Shown: positions 55,661-64,000, numbered from the stretch's first letter. The stretch is DNA of 64,000 nt from JBEISR01 sp044371425 (GCA_044371425.1 JBILTR010000024.1:19816-83815); one strand, 5' to 3'. The notes: a model not told the origin generated them from the letters alone. Translations and numbers: made by a program.

Positions 55661-56140
55661 ATGAGCGAACCACGGACTATCAAGTTCCACTTGAAGACCG
55701 GCGAGCATGGATGGCTTTCCAATTTCGCTCCCTATCCGATTGCGATCGATGGTATTCAGTGGCCGACCAGCGAACATTACTACCAGGCGGCTAAGTTTGC
55801 CGACGATCCGGCGTGGCAGGAGGAGATTCGGCGCGTTGTTCGGCCTTACGATGCCTGGCGCATGGGCCGTCATGCTCAGCACCCAGTCCGTTCGGACTGG
55901 CATCGGGTCAAAGACCAAGTGATGGATCGGGCCGTCCGAGCGAAGTTTGCTCAGCACCCCGATCTGCGGCAGCGATTGCTGGAGACCGGTGAGGCGCTAC
56001 TGGTCGAGCATGCGCCTGCGGATCCCTACTGGGGCGATGGTGGCGATGGAAAAGGAGAGAATCGGTTAGGGCGATTGCTGATGGAGATTCGAAAGGAGTT
56101 GCGGGATTCAAGTCAATCCAGTGATCGCGGCATCAGGTGA
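55661..56140 (+). CDS. NADAR (YbiA) family protein
   Basis: 159 aa. The family is complete: WLSNFAPYPIAIDGIQWPTS, EHYYQAAKF, VMDRAVRAKFAQHPDLRQRL, LLETGEALLVEHAPADPYWG and GENRLGRLLMEIR. YbiA relatives hydrolyse the N-glycosidic bond of damaged pyrimidine/riboflavin intermediates, and some NADAR members remove ADP-ribose from DNA guanine. GAGGAGGCCAATCGC precedes the ATG. No DarT-like gene lies nearby, so a metabolite-repair role is the simpler guess. Confidence 0.92.
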   Translation: MSEPRTIKFHLKTGEHGWLSNFAPYPIAIDGIQWPTSEHYYQAAKFADDPAWQEEIRRVVRPYDAWRMGRHAQHPVRSDWHRVKDQVMDRAVRAKFAQHPDLRQRLLETGEALLVEHAPADPYWGDGGDGKGENRLGRLLMEIRKELRDSSQSSDRGIR

Positions 56141-56215
56141 GCTAGTGGCCGGAGCTAGAGGGTGATGCTGGTGGAGTCGTCGGTGAGCCGCCAGAAACGT
56201 CGATCGACGAGTGGA

Positions 56216-59200
56216 TCACGGTGAAATCAGTTCGCGGCGTGCGTGTTGCTTGAGCTGGATGAAACGCTGCAAAGCCTGCTTGGCTCCTTCGATATCGTCT
56301 TTTCGTGCTTTTGTCTTCGCCAGGACGAACCAGTGATCGGGGATCTGATCGTTCTGTTGGATCAGTTCCTCGGCTAGCGCTAGGTGGAGGTCATTCAGGT
56401 TGCAGACCTGTGGATCCAGCATGCTTTCTTCTAGTAGTAGGAAAAGCCGATAGGTGGGGTGCTGCCTAGTATGCGGTGAGGTAGTCCTCACGAACTGCTG
56501 CGAATCGAGGGAGGGATCGGTCGATCTGCGGAGGATGAACTCCATCGCCAACTTGTAGTAGGTCGCGAAAGGAAACTCCTGAATCTCCAGCCCCATATCC
56601 TGAAGTAATTCGATCGCTTCGGTGGTGCGTTGGAGCTTCCAGAGGGCATAGGCTTTGGTCATGCTTGCGTTGATGTTGAGATGAGCTTTCTGCAGTGAGC
56701 GATCGCAGACGGCGATCGATTCTTCGTAACGCTGCTCATTGGCCAAACCTTGCGCCAATTGGTTCAGTTGGATCGTCCCCAGATCCTTCGTGGGGTCGCT
56801 CTCCCACGCTTCGATCGCGCGGCGATCGGGTTCGATGCACTGCGAACGGACTTCCTCGAACATGTCGCTCCAAACCGATTCAAAATCGAGTTCGGGAAGT
56901 TGACCAAATTGCGCAAACCACTGGGGAGGAGCGGCGGGGTTGCCATCGATCGGCTCTTTCCTAGCATCGTCCTCCTCGGTGGTGTCTTCGATCGTGATGC
57001 GTTGCAGGCGCGGCTGTTGTCTGGTTTGGGCGTCGATGGGGGAGGCGAGGGATTTCCGCATTGGTTCCGGGATATAGGGAATGTCTGGAAAGAGTCGTTG
57101 GGAAGCGATCGCCATTTGCTGAAAGTCGAATACCTGCAACCGCTGGATAGCCAGGGATCCGAGCGCCAGGATCAGCTTGCGTCCATCGTTGGTAAACTGC
57201 AGATGGTGTGGGGTGAGTGGAGTGACGTTGATTCGGAGGAGATCTCGGCCTTCCTTCAGTGAGTAGAACAGCAGATCATGCGAATCCTCCTCGCCGCGCA
57301 CCAGAAAAGCGTTGTCGGGCATGAAGGCGGCAGCTGAGCAAACTCCATCTGGAAGATCGGCCAGGACGGTCCAATTCTGTGTCTCCAGGATACGGTTTGA
57401 AGGCGAAACGAACATCAGACGATCGTCCCGCGAGAAGGTAGCACGTGCCTCACTTTCGTCGAAACGATAAGCAATGGATTTGTTGGTCCTATCTACGAGC
57501 GAATGGAGGCGGTACTTCTCATCACCGACGGCTACCCAACGGCCGGTTCCGCTTGGGTACAGATAGCTGACCTCGTCGATCGCTAGAGAGTCGGACTGGC
57601 CGGGATCGGCCGTAGACCACCAGACCAACTGATTTGGTGAGGGGTTGTCGAAGAGAAATCTTCCGTCGGCGGAAGCACTAGGGGCTCGAGCGGGGTGGGG
57701 CAGTGGATCAGCTTTCAGTAGCCGAAGACCCAGTGTTCTGGGTTCATTTAGTTGCGCTTCGTAGGTCTTCTGGATTCCAGCCGAAACGTCGATGGCGTAA
57801 AGCCGCGAAGAGTCGTCCGCGGCAACCAGTGTGGGGATGTTCTTCCCATTCACGATGCTCAGGATTCCCTCCCCTTCGCCTAATCCCAACCCCATCAGAT
57901 CGCTGCCTTTAGATGCTGCCTTGGCAAGGACCGCAGACGGCTGCGTGAGAAGCACGGGAAAGTTGACGTCCCAGAGCACTTTGCCTTCATCAAAACCCTG
58001 CAGAATGCCTTCGGGAGGCACCACTTCCAGGCGATGGAACTGGTCATTGAGCCGAGTGATTCCCAGGGTGCGACTGTCGTGCGACCAAGCGATACATTGC
58101 ATCTGCCACTGCCATCGCCGCTGCATGCGATCCCAAGTCGTGCAGTCGATCACCTCGACTAGTCCTCCCCAGTAGGTGACTGCCAGCCACTTGCCATCGG
58201 GAGAAAAAGACGGCTCGGCACCTCCACTGTAGGCATCCATTTGGTGCTTCAACCTGCCGGAGGGCCATTCGACAATCCAGATCTTGGAATCCCTGTCCCC
58301 AGGGCAAATCGAGAACGAATCTCCCGAGGGGTGCCAACTAAACCCGGAGACAGATCCGGGGTAGTGGTAGGCAAGGGTCTGGCCGGTCCTGAGGTCGCGG
58401 AAGTGAATTTCGTGGTAGTAGTAGGAGGCAACCGCGATGATCGGTTCGCGAGGATGCGGATAGACTCGGACTTCTCGAAGGGGCCCCGAGGGTGGCAATA
58501 CCAGGTTCCTCTGGCCAGTCCTCGGATCCAGTCCAAGGATCGATCCATCGTAGTCCACACAGTAGAGTCGATCGCTGGCATGGCTCCAGCATCCAAAGTT
58601 GCCGGCGAGGTTTTCCAGACGGAACTGCCTTTGGGGAGGTTGGGCTTCGATATCCCAGCATTCGATCGCGCAGGCGATCTGGTGTGGTTCTTCATCCTTA
58701 TCAAAGCCAATGGTGGCGAATCGACCGTCAGGAGATATCGAAACGAGTAGGGTGTTTTTGGTTTTTGGGAAGGTGAGGATTCGCTTCCAGTCGGGTAGGG
58801 AATAGAGTTCCGTGTTTCCCGATTTGTCACTGAACAGAATCCTTCGGTAGTGGGGATCGCATGCGGTGGTGACTGGCGAATTTCCTTTTGGGGCTAGTCG
58901 TTCAGGGAGGACGCCAAGGTCGGCCAGCGACAGGACCTGGGTGATGACACTCTGGATATCAGGGCGAGCTTCGGTGGGCGGGTTCGGTTGTTTTTTTAGG
59001 GAATCGAAAGCCGTCTGTAGAATCGATGTGGCCTTCCTGCGGCTATCGGGACGTCCTAGCATCGCGACCTGGGAGGCGAGGCTAATCCTTGCTGTTGTGG
59101 TCTCAGTCATCGCCAACCGAGTCAGCTCTTCCTTTTTCCTGGATTCAAATGCGAAGTAGGAAGTCAGGGAGACCAGTCCGATGAGAAACGCCATGGTGGA

Positions 59201-60346
59201 CACTAGGAGGTAGGCGAGCGACTGATTGTTGCGGATCCATCGTTCGGACTGATCGACGATGCCACCGGTGCGCGCCAGAATCGGTTTGCGATCGAGGTAT
59301 CGACGGAGTTCGTCACGCAGTTCCGCAGCCGACTGGTAGCGGCGCTTCAGCGAAAAAGCGGTCGCCTTTTCGGCGATGGTGATCAGGTCCTTCGGGATGT
59401 GGGAGTCGATCTGTCGGAGTTGGATTCCCTCCTCGTGGATGATCGATTGGTAGAGGCTGGTGTCACACGGAGCGGTGTATTTTGGAAACATCGCTAGCAG
59501 TTCGTGCAAGGTGATTCCCAACCCATAAACATCCGATTGTGGCGTGTACTGGCCATGCAATCCTTCGGGACTGGTGTAGCGAAGAGTCCTCGGAAGGTCC
59601 TGCGTGTTATCCAGTGGCTCGCTGGCCAAGCTCTTGGCCAGTCCAAAGTCGCACAGGAAGATCCGGTTGTTGGTATCCACCAGGAAGTTGGATGGTTTCA
59701 GATCGCGGTGTAGGATTCCGTCGCGATGAGCCGTTGCGACTGCATCGGCGGCATCATGGATCCACTGCGCGATCTGCTGCCAATGCGACTTGGGGCGTTG
59801 GTGTGGGCGTGTGATGTACTTCAATCGCCATTGCTGAACGATGAGAGACAGCGGTTTGCCATCGATTCTCTGCATCGTATAAAACAACCGCCCCTGAGAC
59901 TCCCCTGTTTCATGGATCGGCACGATGTGGGGATGCTGTAGCGAGGATGCCAGTTTGGCTTCGCGAAGGAACCGAATCTTTGCTTTTGGATCGCGGGCTA
60001 GATGATCCTGCAGCACCTTAAGTGCCACGTTGCGTTCCAGGCTCTTTTGCTTCGCCTCATATACGACACCCATCCCCCCATGACCCATCACGCAGATCAG
60101 CTCATAGTTGCCTAGCTGGGTGCCTGGCGTCAAAGCCGCCTGACGGTTGACAGGAGGAGTGGCGTTTTGGTCGAGCGATGCTGCCAGGGGCAGCAACTGC
60201 TCAAGTTGCTCGGCCAAATGTGGATATCGGGTGAGGTATTCCTGTATCTCCGGAGATTCGCCTAGTCGCCGCCGTTCCAGAAACTCATCCAGAATGGCAT
60301 CAACGAATTCGTTCGCCTCCTCCGATTCTTCATCCGACATGGCCAA
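56216..60346 (-). CDS. Transmembrane Ser/Thr protein kinase with WD40-like and TPR sensor part
   Basis: 1376 aa. N-terminal ~75 residues are acidic-helical. Kinase domain ~80-350: VMGHGGMGVVYEA, VALKVL (K110), ILHRDLKPSNFLVD (D215), CDFGLAKS (DFG 233-235), SPEGLHGQYTPQSDVYGLG. One transmembrane helix, SLAYLLVSTMAFLIGLVSLTSYFAF, at ~377-400. The ~800 residues after it form repeated WD40/beta-propeller-like units (LVSISPDGRFATIGFD; FSPDGKWLAVTYWGG; RYLFDNP-type blades) and the end is TPR-like (LAQGLANEQRYEESIAVCDR). This is the large kinase type of planctomycetes. It is divergent from the ECF sigma factor 614 bases away, a frequent pairing. Confidence 0.93.
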   Translation of the reverse strand: MAMSDEESEEANEFVDAILDEFLERRRLGESPEIQEYLTRYPHLAEQLEQLLPLAASLDQNATPPVNRQAALTPGTQLGNYELICVMGHGGMGVVYEAKQKSLERNVALKVLQDHLARDPKAKIRFLREAKLASSLQHPHIVPIHETGESQGRLFYTMQRIDGKPLSLIVQQWRLKYITRPHQRPKSHWQQIAQWIHDAADAVATAHRDGILHRDLKPSNFLVDTNNRIFLCDFGLAKSLASEPLDNTQDLPRTLRYTSPEGLHGQYTPQSDVYGLGITLHELLAMFPKYTAPCDTSLYQSIIHEEGIQLRQIDSHIPKDLITIAEKATAFSLKRRYQSAAELRDELRRYLDRKPILARTGGIVDQSERWIRNNQSLAYLLVSTMAFLIGLVSLTSYFAFESRKKEELTRLAMTETTTARISLASQVAMLGRPDSRRKATSILQTAFDSLKKQPNPPTEARPDIQSVITQVLSLADLGVLPERLAPKGNSPVTTACDPHYRRILFSDKSGNTELYSLPDWKRILTFPKTKNTLLVSISPDGRFATIGFDKDEEPHQIACAIECWDIEAQPPQRQFRLENLAGNFGCWSHASDRLYCVDYDGSILGLDPRTGQRNLVLPPSGPLREVRVYPHPREPIIAVASYYYHEIHFRDLRTGQTLAYHYPGSVSGFSWHPSGDSFSICPGDRDSKIWIVEWPSGRLKHQMDAYSGGAEPSFSPDGKWLAVTYWGGLVEVIDCTTWDRMQRRWQWQMQCIAWSHDSRTLGITRLNDQFHRLEVVPPEGILQGFDEGKVLWDVNFPVLLTQPSAVLAKAASKGSDLMGLGLGEGEGILSIVNGKNIPTLVAADDSSRLYAIDVSAGIQKTYEAQLNEPRTLGLRLLKADPLPHPARAPSASADGRFLFDNPSPNQLVWWSTADPGQSDSLAIDEVSYLYPSGTGRWVAVGDEKYRLHSLVDRTNKSIAYRFDESEARATFSRDDRLMFVSPSNRILETQNWTVLADLPDGVCSAAAFMPDNAFLVRGEEDSHDLLFYSLKEGRDLLRINVTPLTPHHLQFTNDGRKLILALGSLAIQRLQVFDFQQMAIASQRLFPDIPYIPEPMRKSLASPIDAQTRQQPRLQRITIEDTTEEDDARKEPIDGNPAAPPQWFAQFGQLPELDFESVWSDMFEEVRSQCIEPDRRAIEAWESDPTKDLGTIQLNQLAQGLANEQRYEESIAVCDRSLQKAHLNINASMTKAYALWKLQRTTEAIELLQDMGLEIQEFPFATYYKLAMEFILRRSTDPSLDSQQFVRTTSPHTRQHPTYRLFLLLEESMLDPQVCNLNDLHLALAEELIQQNDQIPDHWFVLAKTKARKDDIEGAKQALQRFIQLKQHARRELISP

Positions 60347-60960
60347 GCCTCATTGTCCGTTCGATGAAATGCGATGCGAGTTGCGACGAAGGGGCCGGTG
60401 CAAACGAGCGACCGGAAACCCGCAGGACGGGACGACTCTGTTCCGGAGAGCCAACTCACCACCAGGCGCCAAGTGATCCACTGGCAAAACACTCCCATCC
60501 AGGTTGATGGTAGGTGGCGATCGCTTGACTGCCCCGATTTGCATCGACCACGAAACGTCACCGGAGGGGTTGCGCCGCACCACGAAACTTGGCCCACATT
60601 TCCAGCATGGGAAGGTGCTGTAGCAGTAGGTGGCCATCAACCCGCTGCATGGTCGAATCAATCCAAAAAACGCGATTGCCATCGACACCATCCAAAGGAC
60701 TGGGGGGCTTGTCCCGAACCGCTTTGCCAGTGCAGAAACGGTGAGTTCGATCGGGGCAGCGTAACGATCCTGATTGTGGCACCGGGGAAATGCGATATGG
60801 TGAACTCCGGGGAATTTTTGTTGCCTTTCTTCTGCCAAATGTTCTAATCGCCCAAGTCGACTTCATTGCGGACAAGAAACAGCTTCATTTTCCCGCAATT
60901 TGCTTCTTTAGGATCACGTCTCCTTGATGGGTGGCCCATTGGGTCGGTGGAGGTTTGGCC
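60347..60960. promoter_or_regulatory. Divergent intergenic region between the giant kinase and the ECF sigma gene
   Basis: About 614 bases. Open frames on both strands are low-complexity or lack family similarity. A minus frame (60350-60838) with a few Trp/Cys has no recognised domain. It must hold the promoters of both genes; none stands out. An AT-rich stretch lies at ~60,800-60,910. Confidence 0.35.
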
Positions 60961-61617
60961 GTGAACCGTTACCTGGACGATCCAACCGGGACGTATCGCG
61001 AAGCGGTGTTGGGGGATCGCGATGCGTTTGCGGCGATGGTGGACCATTTTCAGCCGCGATTGGAAGCCTATTTGAAAAGTCGAATCGATGCCCGAATTGC
61101 ATCGCGCTTGGGGCCTGCCGATGTGGTGCAGGAGCTTTACTTGCAGCGTCTGAAATGGGCCGACCGGCATCGCACTCTTGGCAACGAGTTATTGCCTCGG
61201 CCATTGCCAACTTGTTCCAAGGGAGCCTTTGCATGGCTTCGACGGATCGCCCAACGTCGGTTGATCGATTGCCATCGTCGCTATTTTGGTTCCCGCAAGC
61301 GAGATCCGGCCAAGGAGGCTTCCTTGAGGAGCGACGGGGCAGGTGGGGGGGGGCTGGAATGGCTGCAGGATGGGATGGCGAGCAGTCCGTCGACGTATGT
61401 GCGAGCTGAGGAGAATCGGCAGCGGTGGATGCTTTGGATTGAGCGACTTTCGCCCAAGTACGAGGTGGTTCTGAAGCTGAAGTTTTTTGAAAAGCTTTCG
61501 ACTCCGGAGATTGCAGAGCGTCTGGGGCTGCAGGAAGCGGCGGTATCGAAGCGAATCGTCCGGGGGTTGCGACACCTGCGCGACATCCTTCCCGACGACT
61601 TTCGTCAAATCCCCTGA
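60961..61617 (+). CDS. ECF-type sigma factor, planctomycete subgroup
   Basis: ~218 aa from GTG 60961, which has GGAGG 7 bases upstream; GTG 60931 is also in frame. Region 2 is AFAAMVDHFQPRLEAYLKSR ... SRLGPADVVQELYLQRLKW; region 4 with HTH is LSPKYEVVLKLKFFEKLSTP, EIAERLGLQEAAVSKRIVRG. The LGPADVVQE motif is typical of the planctomycete-specific sigma families (for example TIGR02984) often found beside Ser/Thr kinases. No anti-sigma gene is seen; control by the neighbouring kinase is inferred. The last ~30 codons and the following ~310 bases are repeated at 63370-63769. Confidence 0.93.
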   Translation: MNRYLDDPTGTYREAVLGDRDAFAAMVDHFQPRLEAYLKSRIDARIASRLGPADVVQELYLQRLKWADRHRTLGNELLPRPLPTCSKGAFAWLRRIAQRRLIDCHRRYFGSRKRDPAKEASLRSDGAGGGGLEWLQDGMASSPSTYVRAEENRQRWMLWIERLSPKYEVVLKLKFFEKLSTPEIAERLGLQEAAVSKRIVRGLRHLRDILPDDFRQIP

Positions 61618-61936
61618 TCCCCAGCTCTGCCTCCCCTGCAGCGTTGTGGCTCACACGGAGGCACGGAGCCAGAGCGGATAGGGTAACGGTCGACCCTTCA
61701 CTGAATGCCTGGGACAGCCTCTACCTCCCGAAAACAGGAAGTGTCAGCGTCGACGATCGTCTGTTGCTTTGTCGCAAAAAAAGGTGTTTCCCTCCGCCTG
61801 CATCTTGGGGCCGCTCTTGGTACGCTGCCAGCCGTCGGGGGACCATCCGGGAGCGACGACACTCAAAGCAGTGCAGCGACCGCGACTCACCATCATCCCC
61901 GGATAAACCACCTTCCATCCGGTAGGTTCTTGGGGC
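61528..61936. repeat. Long direct repeat, copy 1 (sigma gene 3' end plus downstream DNA)
   Basis: Begins in the ECF gene (CTGCAGGAAGCGGCGG) and runs past its stop to GGTAGGTTCTT. It matches 63370-63769. Positions 61644-61753 are identical to 63483-63592 (110 bases); the rest differs by scattered substitutions and small indels. In both copies a non-coding tail with GGAGGCACGGAGCC follows the stop. Confidence 0.9.
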
Positions 61937-62405
61937 CGCTCGATTCTGCTTGCCGTTCTTCTCTTGCCCATCTTCCGCGTCTCTCCATCCACCCAGAGCT
62001 TGCCGGCCTACTCGGCGCGTCGGTTCGAGTAGCCATCGGCCATGGTGCAATCCAGGAACCGCATAGCAGACACAAAGACCCCTTGGCGACCGCATCAGAA
62101 ATCTGTCAAAAAAAATCGGTGGATCTCGATTTCCATGTCTCAGGTAGCGGTGTTTTTCGCGAGTCTTATCTTAATTGCTCACAGATCTATCTGCTCGCAA
62201 ATCATGAGGGTCCTACAACACTTATGGTCAGCGGGGCTTCCAAAGGAAAGCAAGCGGCGAAAGTTGCATGGGCTGCGCCGCATTCAACGAATGATATACA
62301 CGCTCTCAGGTCATAAAGGTAGAGGCTTTCCGAGCATTGGCCAATTCGATTCAAAGAAATGGATCTGTACTGCGATACAATCTCTTGAAATTGAGGATCT
62401 GTCTA
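61937..62405. other. AT-richer segment upstream of the tachylectin-like gene
   Basis: Composition drops in GC from about 62,110 (for example AATTGCTCACAGATC). Frames here are short and unrecognised. It must contain the promoter of the following gene; none assigned. Confidence 0.4.
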
Positions 62406-63299
62406 ATGAGTTTCACGAAAATGGTTTATGGTGGAGTCAGATACCCGCCTGTTGATAGCAGTCTCGAGCGAACGGGCGAAATCTACGGCGTTGAACCTAC
62501 CGGTGATCTCCGATGGTATTTTTACAATGGTGTTGGACAGTACTGTCCAGACGGATCGAAGAATTTTGCCACTAATTCGGGTAATACGATCGGCAATGGT
62601 TGGGGCATCTTTAGGTTTTTGTGTGGCGGTGGCGATGGCGTTATATTCGGCATTGAACCCAGCGGCGACCTGCGATGGTATAGATATGTAGCCGCCGACG
62701 GTGTGGAAGATCGTTCTGCTTCGCGAGGATGGGACACCAATTCTGGCAACATCATAGGAAACGGCTGGTCCAACTTCGTTAACGTAGTTTGCACATGGGA
62801 GGTTAGGCGCGTTGCACCCAGTCCCGTGAGTACTCTGTTCGGTGTTGAACCGAACGGCGATGTGCGTTGGTATCAGTACGTCGGCGACGGTACAGCCGAT
62901 AGATGGGGAATTACCGGTTGGGCACCCCAGTCAGGATTAGTTGTCGACAGAGATTGGCGAAACTACAGAACTTTAGCCGCTGCAGGGTCGACTATCTTCA
63001 GTGTCGACGAGGATGGTTACCTGCGGTGGCACCGATATGGGGATCTCGAGAACGCCAAACCGAATGGCAACGCGGGCTGGCATCGCAATTCCGGCAACGT
63101 CATCGGGAATGGCTGGGATCGGTTCATCAGGATCGTAGCCGGACTTGATGACAGCAGTGGGTTTGGGGTCGTGTTCTACGCGGTGGATGCCAAGGGGGGG
63201 TTGTATTGGTACAAGTACCACGGTGGTGGCGAATCAGACCCGTCGGGCTCCAGTGGCTGGAATGCAAACTCGGGAAACCAAATCGGCCAAGGTTGGTAG
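62406..63299 (+). CDS. Tachylectin-like beta-propeller lectin protein
   Basis: 297 aa, no signal peptide or membrane helix. It consists of five ~47-residue repeats with the pattern (I/L)(Y/F)G(V/I)EP.GDLRWY.Y ... GW..NSGN.IGNGW: about residues 26-66, 79-121, 143-184, 196-237 and 256-297. The last ends at GQGW and the first ~10 residues (SFTKMVYGG) supply the missing strand, as in a closed five-bladed propeller. Tachylectin-2 of horseshoe crab binds GlcNAc/GalNAc with this fold; in bacteria such domains occur in secreted or surface proteins. ATG 62406 has GAGG 9 bases upstream. It is flanked by the two sigma-tail repeats, suggesting a mobile or duplicated unit. Confidence 0.85.
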   Translation: MSFTKMVYGGVRYPPVDSSLERTGEIYGVEPTGDLRWYFYNGVGQYCPDGSKNFATNSGNTIGNGWGIFRFLCGGGDGVIFGIEPSGDLRWYRYVAADGVEDRSASRGWDTNSGNIIGNGWSNFVNVVCTWEVRRVAPSPVSTLFGVEPNGDVRWYQYVGDGTADRWGITGWAPQSGLVVDRDWRNYRTLAAAGSTIFSVDEDGYLRWHRYGDLENAKPNGNAGWHRNSGNVIGNGWDRFIRIVAGLDDSSGFGVVFYAVDAKGGLYWYKYHGGGESDPSGSSGWNANSGNQIGQGW

Positions 63300-63369
63300 G
63301 ACCAGCTTGTTTCATTCAGAGACGCCACCTTAGCCTCGATTTTCGCGGTCATAATGTCGCGGTCGGGGA

Positions 63370-63459
63370 CTGCAGGATGCGGCGGTATCGAAGCGAATCG
63401 TCCGGGTGCTTCGACACCTGCGCGATATCCTTCCCGACGACTTTCGTCAAATCCCCTGA
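63370..63459 (+). pseudogene. Truncated 3' end of an ECF sigma gene
   Basis: 29 codons, still in frame and ending in TGA, repeat the last residues of the sigma factor at 60961 (DAAVSKRIVRVLRHL, then ILPDDFRQIP) with substitutions only at a few codons. No upstream part exists: the sequence before it is unrelated. It cannot make a sigma factor; it is the left part of direct-repeat copy 2. Confidence 0.88.
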
Positions 63460-63769
63460 CCTCCTCCACCTCACTTGCTGCTTTGTGGCTCACACGGAGG
63501 CACGGAGCCAGAGCGGATAGGGTAACGGTCGACCCTTCACTGAATGCCTGGGACAGCCTCTACCTCCCGAAAACAGGAAGTGTCAGCGTCGAAGATCGTC
63601 TGCTGCTTTGTCACAAAAAAATGTGTTTCCCTACGTCGGCATCTTGGGGCCCCTCTTGGTACGCTGCCAGGCGACGGGGGACCTTCCAGGAGCGACGACA
63701 CTCAAAGCAGTGAAGCGAACGCGATTCACAATCATTCCCGGATAAACCACCTTCCGTCCGGTGGTTCTT
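63370..63769. repeat. Long direct repeat, copy 2
   Basis: Second copy of 61528-61936, including the truncated sigma tail and the non-coding stretch ending CCTTCCGTCCGGTGGTTCTT. Similarity to copy 1 stops at the point where the IS-like end begins. Confidence 0.9.
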
Positions 63770-63784
63770 CCGACATTTTAGTGG
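63763..63784. repeat. Probable terminal inverted repeat of an ISL3-family element
   Basis: GGTTCTTCCGACATTTTAG, right next to the transposase 3' end. ISL3 elements usually begin with GGCTCTTCCG or a close variant (from memory of the family). The opposite end lies beyond the window, so the pair cannot be checked. Confidence 0.5.
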
Positions 63785-64000
63785 CAGCCGTGCGGCATCA
63801 TTTCGAGCTTGCCGCAGTAGAACAGGATTCGCAAGCGATAGTTTGCGAAGTTTCGAAATCCTCGGGCTGCTGATTTGACGGATTGAATTCTGCTGTTGAA
63901 ACCTTCGGTGATTGCATTGGTTACGCGATGCCGGAAGTAGCTCAAGAGTCCACCAAGATGGTTCTTGAGCATTCGAGCTATCTTCTTGATAGGTTCCAGT
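63778..64000 (-). mobile_element. ISL3-family transposase, C-terminal part (cut by the window edge)
   Basis: The minus frame is open from the right edge to a stop at 63778-63780. It gives the conserved ISL3 end: LEPIKKIARMLKNHLGGLL, HRVTNAITEGFNSRIQSVK (the last catalytic Glu of the DDE set lies in NAITEGFNS), then ARGFRNFANYRLRILFYCGK. The remaining N-terminal part is outside the window. No frameshift is visible in the part present. It inserts directly after direct-repeat copy 2. Confidence 0.92.

Noticed and set aside
60350..60838. Minus-strand frame upstream of the giant kinase
   Set aside because: No domain, no Shine-Dalgarno and composition resembling random frame use.
61705..62316. Frame starting MPGTAS after the sigma gene, also open in repeat copy 2
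   Set aside because: It lies in the non-coding tail of the direct repeat; the two copies carry many non-synonymous changes and the frame diverges where the repeat ends.

Overview
The window is GC-rich chromosomal DNA that most likely comes from a planctomycete, probably of the Pirellula/Blastopirellula type. This is inferred from family content: a TPR-plus-GT9 protein, a Tat-exported Gfo/Idh/MocA oxidoreductase next to a SUMF1-domain protein, DUF1080 and DUF1571 secreted proteins, a PEP-CTERM protein, an HTH-EIIA fusion, an ExbB/ExbD/ExbD locus with secreted TPR partners, and a giant Ser/Thr kinase divergent from a planctomycete-type ECF sigma factor. No rRNA, tRNA or CRISPR array was seen.

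Layout. 1-1 kb: no convincing gene. 1-2.7 kb: the housekeeping sigma factor rpoD with a clear terminator. 2.9-4.3 kb: TPR-glycosyltransferase. 4.3-4.6 kb: a cluster of small hairpin repeats. 4.6-6 kb: mnmE (minus). 6.3-10.7 kb: a compact amino-acid operon of hom, an ApgM-like putative homoserine kinase, and lysC with four ACT domains. 10.8-11.8 kb: a GT2 glycosyltransferase behind a recognisable promoter. 12.1-14.7 kb: SUMF1 protein and Gfo/Idh oxidoreductase (minus). 15-16.2 kb: ApbE. 16.6-18.4 kb: alkaline phosphatase lipoprotein (minus). 18.7-21 kb: NUDIX hydrolase, DPM1-like GT2 and methyltransferase. 21.5-26.1 kb: Ser/Thr kinase with a pseudo-receiver tail and a large secreted protein (minus). 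26.5-28.8 kb: PEP-CTERM, YkgJ-type and DUF1571 proteins. 29-36.3 kb: a minus-strand run of two TPR proteins, ExbB, two ExbD and HTH-EIIA. 36.8-39.8 kb: a large membrane-anchored protein of unknown function. 40-44.2 kb: malate dehydrogenase, a hydrolase-fold protein lacking a catalytic triad, a small protein and a double-DUF1080 lipoprotein. 44.8-48.6 kb: lspA/dksA-like pair (minus), thrC and dapB (plus). 49-56.1 kb: small Cys protein, MFS transporter, thiC, dihaem cytochrome c, PfkB sugar kinase, NADAR protein. 56.2-64 kb: giant kinase, ECF sigma factor, a tachylectin-like beta-propeller gene bracketed by a ~400-bp direct repeat containing the sigma-factor 3' end, and the edge of an ISL3 transposase.

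How the genes work together. lysC, hom, the ApgM-like protein, thrC and dapB cover much of the aspartate-family pathway to threonine and lysine; the ApgM-like protein fills the slot where thrB would be expected. ExbB/ExbD/ExbD with two exported TPR proteins looks like a proton-motive-force-driven envelope machine without a visible TonB. Glycosyltransferases, LspA, lipoproteins and PEP-CTERM proteins fit an elaborate envelope.

Small repeats are prominent. There are three MITE-like or hairpin families with palindromic ends and one hexanucleotide microsatellite. The most unusual locus is the right end: a lectin-like gene in locally AT-richer DNA between two copies of the ECF sigma 3' end, against an IS boundary. 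Start codons were re-chosen from Shine-Dalgarno spacing and domain starts, and some remain uncertain.
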